From: Actinomycetota bacterium
GTDB lineage: Bacteria > Actinomycetota > Actinomycetes > Streptosporangiales > Streptosporangiaceae
Direction of reading: 5' to 3'
Assembly: GCA_027314515.1 (NCBI GenBank)
Contig: DAHVAR010000257.1
Span: 1 to 43,391 of the forward strand
DNA: 43,391 nucleotides
Shown here: positions 40,001 to 43,391 of the stretch, in pieces
Layout: every line of letters begins with the position of its first letter
How positions within the stretch are numbered: the stretch's first letter is position 1
The notes under the pieces: generated by a model
The model's input: the letters and a program-made list of their open reading frames with translations, nothing else
Database searches by the model: none
Told to the model about the DNA's origin: nothing
Made by a program: the position numbers and the translations under genes

Positions 40001-41647
40001 TCCGAGCCAGCCGGAGGCTGGTCTGCCGCCGTTAACGGGCACGCGCTGAGCCCGGTGGCGTCGCCTGACGGCAGCTGGGCCCAGGCGTTCAAGCTGCCGC
40101 CCGGCGGCGGGACGCTGACAATCGGGCGTAATGCGCTGTGGCGCAACCTGCTGATGATCCTGGACCTGCTCGCGTTCGTGGTGGTGGCTGCGCTGGGACT
40201 GCCCGGCATCAGGTCGACAGCGGAGTTGCAGGCGGCTGCGGCTGCGAGCGCGACCGCGGGTACCGGTGCGGAGGCTGCAGGCGGGGCTGATGCCGAGCCC
40301 GGTGCCGATGGCGCCGTCGGCCCGGAGCCCGGGCGGCAAGGCACTGAGCGGCCGGCCGTGCCGATGCGAGCGGGACGGAACCGGCGGGACCGGGCGGGCG
40401 CCGCCGGGCTCGGCCGGCGGGCTGCAAAGTCCGGTCGTGCCAGGCGCTCAGCGGACGCCGAGGCCCCAGTGGCCGCTAGCCAGAGCCGTACCGGGCGCAG
40501 GGGTATCGGGACGGCCCTGCCTGGACGCGCGGCCAGCCGGTCTGAAGCCAGCCGGTCTGAAGCTGCAGCGGCAGGTGCCGCGGGGGTCGCCGGTGCGGGG
40601 GTCGCCGGTGCTGCGGTCGGCGGTGCGGCTGGCGCCGGTGCGGGGGTCGCCGGTGCCGGTGCGAAGCCTGCCCGAGCAGCCGCGGCCTGGCCCGCTGGCC
40701 AGCCCGTCAGCCGCTTCGTAGACGGGCCGCCGGCTAGCGCCCGGACACGACCCGGCGACGGCCGGCCTGCCGATCGGCCTGATGCCGCCGCAGACCGGTA
40801 CGGCCCAGGCGCAGATCAGTACGGCGCAGATCAGTACGGCGCAGATCAGTACGGGGCTGACCGGTACGGGGCTGACCGGTACGGGGCAGGCGCGGACACA
40901 TATGGTCGTAGGGCCGAGCCAGCGCCGGGACCAGCCGCCGGGTTGCCCCGCGGCGAGCCGTCGCGGCGCGGGGTGCCGTCGCCGTCCGGAACGCCTTACG
41001 ACGAGCCGCCCGCACGTCCAGGGCCCACGGAGTGGGATCCGGGCCGCGACCCAGGTCCGGGCCGCGGCCCAGGTCCCCGCCGTGATCAAGGCTACGGGCG
41101 CGACTCGGGTGACGCCCTCGACTCAGGCTACCGCCGCGACCCTGGCCGCGCCGGCGATGCGCGGTACCTCGGCGATCCCGGCTACGGCGGCAGCGCCGGG
41201 TATGGCCGCCGGGAGGGCAGCTACGCCCCGTCCGGCTACGACTCCGATCCCGTGCCGGATGGCGGGTATCCGGGCGGTGGCTCGCTGGACCCGGCCGGTT
41301 ACCCGGGCCGGGAGCCGGCTGGTTACCGCGACCCGGACGACAGGCACACGGCGTGGCCATCGGCCGGCAAGCAGCAGGGCTGGCCGCAGGACTACCAGCA
41401 GCCTGGCGGCTGGCCGCAAGACGATCGGCAGCAGGGCTGGCCGCAGGACTATCCGGCAGGGAGCCAGTCAGCTGACCCGGCCTGGTATCCCGATGGTCAG
41501 CAGGGGCTGGATCAGGCCGGTTACGGCGACGCGCTGGAAGCCCTGCCGCCAGCCGGGGAAGTGCATCATGACTGGTCATCCGGACGTGATCGGCCATCCC
41601 GAGGGTGGCCGGCCCCTAGCCAGGACGACGAGGGAGAACCCTGGTGA
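37061..41647 (+). CDS. GT2 glycosyltransferase fused to a polytopic membrane domain and long disordered tail
   Basis: The 1528-residue protein has a GT2 domain at about 10-280, with VVTAVIVAHDGAAWLAHLLDAL, the HDD motif at 119-121 (LLHDDCEPAPDAL) and TLFGEDVDFCWRVHAAGF. A polytopic membrane region with ten or more helices follows (about 390-830), then a mostly extracytoplasmic domain and a last helix near 1030-1050. The remaining roughly 470 residues are low-complexity: Ala/Gly/Arg-rich first, then GADQY repeats and Tyr/Gly/Pro/Asp-rich sequence with three WPQD motifs. The start is GTG 37061. The stop overlaps the DUF5719 start. The acceptor is unknown; the location suggests a cell-envelope polymer. 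Confidence 0.9.
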   Translation: MSPSDAYSQHVVTAVIVAHDGAAWLAHLLDALNQQTRPVQRVVAVDTGSRDRSGSVLTAQLGQGTVFGMDRGTGYAAAVRRALQHKAASVLVPAGPGGASGRGAGRSGADQVEWLWLLHDDCEPAPDALEQLLRGAAETPAAGVLGPKLKDWTDRAVILEAGVALDGVGRRVTGVEPREVDQGQHDGDRDALAVSSAGMLVRRDVFEQVGGFDPGMTLFGEDVDFCWRVHAAGFRVRVITDAVVFHAAAAARGRRAISVGRRARMLDRRNGLVTLLGNLPASPMIASLIGNLTLSLLRTVFYLIAKRPTAALDESAAVLGVAAHPLRLAKARRLRARGRRAAYGALRADLLPGHSMRRAAEFASSVLSRSSQQDLAGAHHASDDPDDDESLLTDTGVMQRLLTRPGVLLVLGLIVVAIAAERSLITSGVLGGGALVPAFEGASSLWAQFLQAYHPVGVGSASVGPPYVGILALVATVLLGKAWLAVDVLLLGCVPLAGCTAFLALRRVTPSVPVRLWAAASYALLPVAFGAISAGRLGSAVAIAVIPVIGMLAGRMFSQPHPIARRAAWATGLAITVGTAFVPLLWPVAVAGAVLAGLTLRRSVQALFRNLAIVVLTPPVLLLPWLIQLLAHPTRLLLEVGLQQPGLASRDLPAKSLLLLSPGGPGLPPYWVSAALVLAGLAALLVSGRAKLVMSGWTVALLGFGTALLASRVTVMAPDGQPVTPWPGVALAIAAAGLLLAAAAAADAVLRPVPAGGRPAAAGGRPGAAGGRSSARRLPAARRLPVVVLGLLACTAPGLAAGYWVMTGVSGPIGAVSGEVVPPVVSAVSGPGLELRTLVLTSSGHGGPVSFLVLRGNSPQFSYPDITQDPSAQAALNRAVAALVAPGGGEATDQSRQLARFDIGFVLMRAPLDAGLASVLDGVSGLTEVSMTPAFDLWRLSTLPSRVSVLEPSGAVVPVTSGAVGVPGARVPAVGGTVLLSEPAGGWSAAVNGHALSPVASPDGSWAQAFKLPPGGGTLTIGRNALWRNLLMILDLLAFVVVAALGLPGIRSTAELQAAAAASATAGTGAEAAGGADAEPGADGAVGPEPGRQGTERPAVPMRAGRNRRDRAGAAGLGRRAAKSGRARRSADAEAPVAASQSRTGRRGIGTALPGRAASRSEASRSEAAAAGAAGVAGAGVAGAAVGGAAGAGAGVAGAGAKPARAAAAWPAGQPVSRFVDGPPASARTRPGDGRPADRPDAAADRYGPGADQYGADQYGADQYGADRYGADRYGAGADTYGRRAEPAPGPAAGLPRGEPSRRGVPSPSGTPYDEPPARPGPTEWDPGRDPGPGRGPGPRRDQGYGRDSGDALDSGYRRDPGRAGDARYLGDPGYGGSAGYGRREGSYAPSGYDSDPVPDGGYPGGGSLDPAGYPGREPAGYRDPDDRHTAWPSAGKQQGWPQDYQQPGGWPQDDRQQGWPQDYPAGSQSADPAWYPDGQQGLDQAGYGDALEALPPAGEVHHDWSSGRDRPSRGWPAPSQDDEGEPW
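40808..40882 (+). repeat. Five tandem 15-base units encoding GADQY/GADRY
   Basis: Three GGCGCAGATCAGTAC units are followed by two GGGGCTGACCGGTAC units, in frame within the tail of the GT2 protein. The two subtypes suggest successive duplications. Confidence 0.9.
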
Positions 41648-43185
41648 GGCGCCCGCGTTACCGCCAGGCGGTCTTCGCCGCTGTTGTGGTAGCGGCACTG
41701 GCCGGGATTTACGCCGGTGCCGACGCTATCCATCCGACTGCCGTGGCGGTCCGGCCGGGCCCCGCTGCCCGCCTCGCTGTGTCGACAGCCACCCGGATCT
41801 GCCCTGCACCTGGCTCGGCTGCGCCGACCTCGGCGTCAGTGGCGGTGGCCGCCATGCCAGCATCGTCGGCGGGCGGGCATGCTGTGATCACCCGTCTGAC
41901 TGCGGGCGGCGGCCCGTCGGCAGGCCCGGTTGTCAGCACCGACAGCCAGCCGGGCGTGCTGCAACTGTCGACCGTCACCGCAGCCCCGCCACTGACCAAG
42001 GCAGAGCAAACCGGCCAGCCGGGCTCCAGCGCTAGCGTCACGACGCAGGACGGCCAGGGCGGCGTCACGGTCAGCGCGGTGGGTGCGATGGCCCAGGGCC
42101 TGGAAGTCGAGCAGACCGGGCCGGGCGGCCTGGTCACGGCTCAGTGCGGTGCTCCCGGCACCAGCTTCTGGTTCGTCGGGCCAGGTCAGGCCATCGCAGG
42201 CACGATCGAGCTGTACCTGATGAACTCGGGCAACCAGCCGGCCGACGCCGCGGTGTCGGTGCTGACCGACGTCACCAAGGGCCCGCCGCTGCTGGGCAAT
42301 GCCGACAACGGCATTACAGTGCCGCCGCACGGCATGGTCGTGCAGTCGCTTGGCCGCCTGCTGCGGTCGTCGAAGGTCATCGCGCTGAACGTCACCACCA
42401 GCGTTGGCCAGGTCGTGGCCGCGGTACGGGAGAGCCAGTCCGCACGGCGCGACGGCGGCTGGCTGCCTCCCACCCAGGCGCCGGCCCGGCACCTGGTGAT
42501 TCCGGGCTTGCCGGGCAACACCGGGTCACGCTCGCTGTACATTGCGGTACCCGGTTCCGCGTCGGCCCAGGTGGAGATCACCGCTGTCACGGCCAAGGGC
42601 TCGTACCAGCCAACCGGCGGCACCGGGATCGACCTACTCGGCGGCTCCGCGGCCGCCATCCCGGTACCGTCGCTGGACGGCATCCCGGGTGCCATCATGA
42701 TCTCAGCCAACGTCCCGGTGGCCGCGACCATGGCGGTGCAAGGCGGCCCGGTCGGCTCGCCCGGAGCACTCGCGGTCAGCAGTTTGCCGATCGGCGAGCA
42801 GGGCGTGCTGGCCGATGATCCGGCCCGCGCGGCTGGCTCGACTGAGCTGGTTCTCTCGGCTCCCCGCCAGGCGGCCAGCGTCCGGATTATCACCGCGACC
42901 GCGACCGCGACCGCGACCTCGTCCGCGTCGGCGGTCGGCCAGCCGGGCACCGTCGTGCAGATCAAGGCCGGTTCCTCGGTCGTCGTCCCGGTCAGTCTGC
43001 CGAGAGGCGTCAAGTCTGATGCGTTCGCGCTGGTGGTGAAGCCGCTAACCGGATCAGGCCCGGTCTACGCCGGCCGGATCATCTTCTCCGGCCGGACCGT
43101 GCAGTCGATACTGCCGGTGCCGCCTGCGCTCACCTGGATACCGCTGCCCGCAGTCCGGGATTCGCTGTCGGCCATCCTGCGCTGA
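41644..43185 (+). CDS. DUF5719 secreted/anchored protein
   Basis: The 513-residue protein starts at GTG 41644 inside the GT2 stop (GTGA). An N-terminal hydrophobic segment (AVFAAVVVAALAGIYAGA, about 9-26) is a signal anchor. The rest is Ala/Val/Gly/Ser-rich and predicted beta-rich, with CGAPGTSFWFVGPG, IELYLMNSGNQPADAAVSV and RDGGWLPPTQAPARHLVIPG, as in DUF5719 proteins that accompany this GT2. An ATATATATSSA stretch near 415-425 comes from ACCGCG repeats. It likely works with the GT2 membrane protein at the cell surface; biochemical function is unknown. Confidence 0.85.
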   Translation: MRRPRYRQAVFAAVVVAALAGIYAGADAIHPTAVAVRPGPAARLAVSTATRICPAPGSAAPTSASVAVAAMPASSAGGHAVITRLTAGGGPSAGPVVSTDSQPGVLQLSTVTAAPPLTKAEQTGQPGSSASVTTQDGQGGVTVSAVGAMAQGLEVEQTGPGGLVTAQCGAPGTSFWFVGPGQAIAGTIELYLMNSGNQPADAAVSVLTDVTKGPPLLGNADNGITVPPHGMVVQSLGRLLRSSKVIALNVTTSVGQVVAAVRESQSARRDGGWLPPTQAPARHLVIPGLPGNTGSRSLYIAVPGSASAQVEITAVTAKGSYQPTGGTGIDLLGGSAAAIPVPSLDGIPGAIMISANVPVAATMAVQGGPVGSPGALAVSSLPIGEQGVLADDPARAAGSTELVLSAPRQAASVRIITATATATATSSASAVGQPGTVVQIKAGSSVVVPVSLPRGVKSDAFALVVKPLTGSGPVYAGRIIFSGRTVQSILPVPPALTWIPLPAVRDSLSAILR

Positions 43186-43238
43186 CCGGGAGGCGGGGCC
43201 GCCTGACGCTCCTGCGGAGGCCGGCGGGCCCGGCTGGC

Positions 43239-43391
43239 TTATTCCTCGGCCGGGTAGCCGGGGTCGACGGTCTGCGGGTCAACGCCGAGCCAGCGCGCGA
43301 ACTGCTCGACGATGACGTCGAGCACGATCTCGGCTAGCTCCTCGTCGCCGTCGGCGCGGGCCAGCAGCGGGCGCCGGTGCAGTACGATCCT
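43239..43391 (-). CDS. C-terminus of a metallopeptidase-family (PF06262-like) protein, partial
   Basis: The last 50 codons of a minus-strand gene are present, from the window edge to a TAA at 43239-43241. They read IVLHRRPLLARADGDEEL, then VLDVIVEQFARWLGVDP and end PGYPAEE. The start of this stretch (IVL.RRP...A) resembles the C-terminal region of the actinobacterial metallopeptidase family found beside DUF5719. The place where zincin members carry HExxH reads VEQFARW, so the motif is absent from this part. The assignment rests mostly on context. It converges on the DUF5719 gene across 53 bases with small GC-rich hairpins. Confidence 0.5.
   Translation of the reverse strand, partial: RIVLHRRPLLARADGDEELAEIVLDVIVEQFARWLGVDPQTVDPGYPAEE

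Overview
The window is high-GC DNA from an actinomycete. The evidence is two WhiB-family regulators (a WhiB7 type with an AT-hook and a WhiB/WhiB2 type), mycoredoxin, a UvrD2-type helicase with HRDC domain, three coenzyme F420 genes (fbiA, fbiB, fbiC), an XRE-DUF5753/DUF397/HATPase set, and gene neighbourhoods that I remember from mycobacteria and streptomycetes (uvrD2-mrx1-whiB7-ABC1 kinase; whiB2-fbiA-fbiB). Order and genus cannot be fixed from the sequence alone. No rRNA, tRNA, insertion sequence or CRISPR array was seen.

Layout. 1-7356 (minus strand): a secreted sedolisin cut by the window edge; an ArsR/SRPBCC pair; then mycoredoxin, an ANTAR RNA-binding protein, cyanophycinase and cyanophycin synthetase in one direction, which looks like a nitrogen-storage unit headed by a redox protein and a putative antiterminator. 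7531-11665 (plus): uvrD2 and tesB overlap, then a long leader (promoter with AT-rich element, 102-codon upstream ORF, hairpins, intrinsic terminator) leads into whiB7 and a small charged protein. 11694-16237: ABC1 kinase, a small membrane protein, an E1/cyclodehydratase-like protein and a DUF2342 protein. Between the last two lies a 403-base gap with an 18-base triplicate and a cluster of DnaA-box-like 9-mers. 16304-18941 (plus): an SDR/epimerase, moaE and a PDZ-Lon membrane protease.

19369-25754: a GT4 glycosyltransferase faces mannose-1-phosphate guanylyltransferase across a long imperfect palindrome. An AlkA-type glycosylase and the fused FO synthase fbiC follow. 25751-27908: HATPase, DUF397 and XRE-DUF5753 genes around a promoter bracketed by two identical 16-base boxes, followed by a decayed AAA/DUF234 ATPase pseudogene. 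29299-33995: an MFS transporter diverges from a four-gene envelope module (small anchored protein, sensor kinase, OmpR-type regulator, PepSY protein). The shared control region holds ten perfect GCGGGCT repeats and a strong inverted repeat.

34072-43391: fbiB and fbiA (minus) diverge from whiB (whiB2 type), followed by a 1528-residue GT2/polytopic membrane protein with a roughly 470-residue low-complexity tail, a DUF5719 protein and the C-terminus of a metallopeptidase-family gene.

The strongest non-routine signals are: the whiB7 leader, where an 8-base segment inside the uORF duplicates the terminator 3' arm and so can act as antiterminator; the ANTAR-cyanophycin linkage; the repeated operator around the DUF397 promoter; and the G-rich heptad array in front of the two-component operon.
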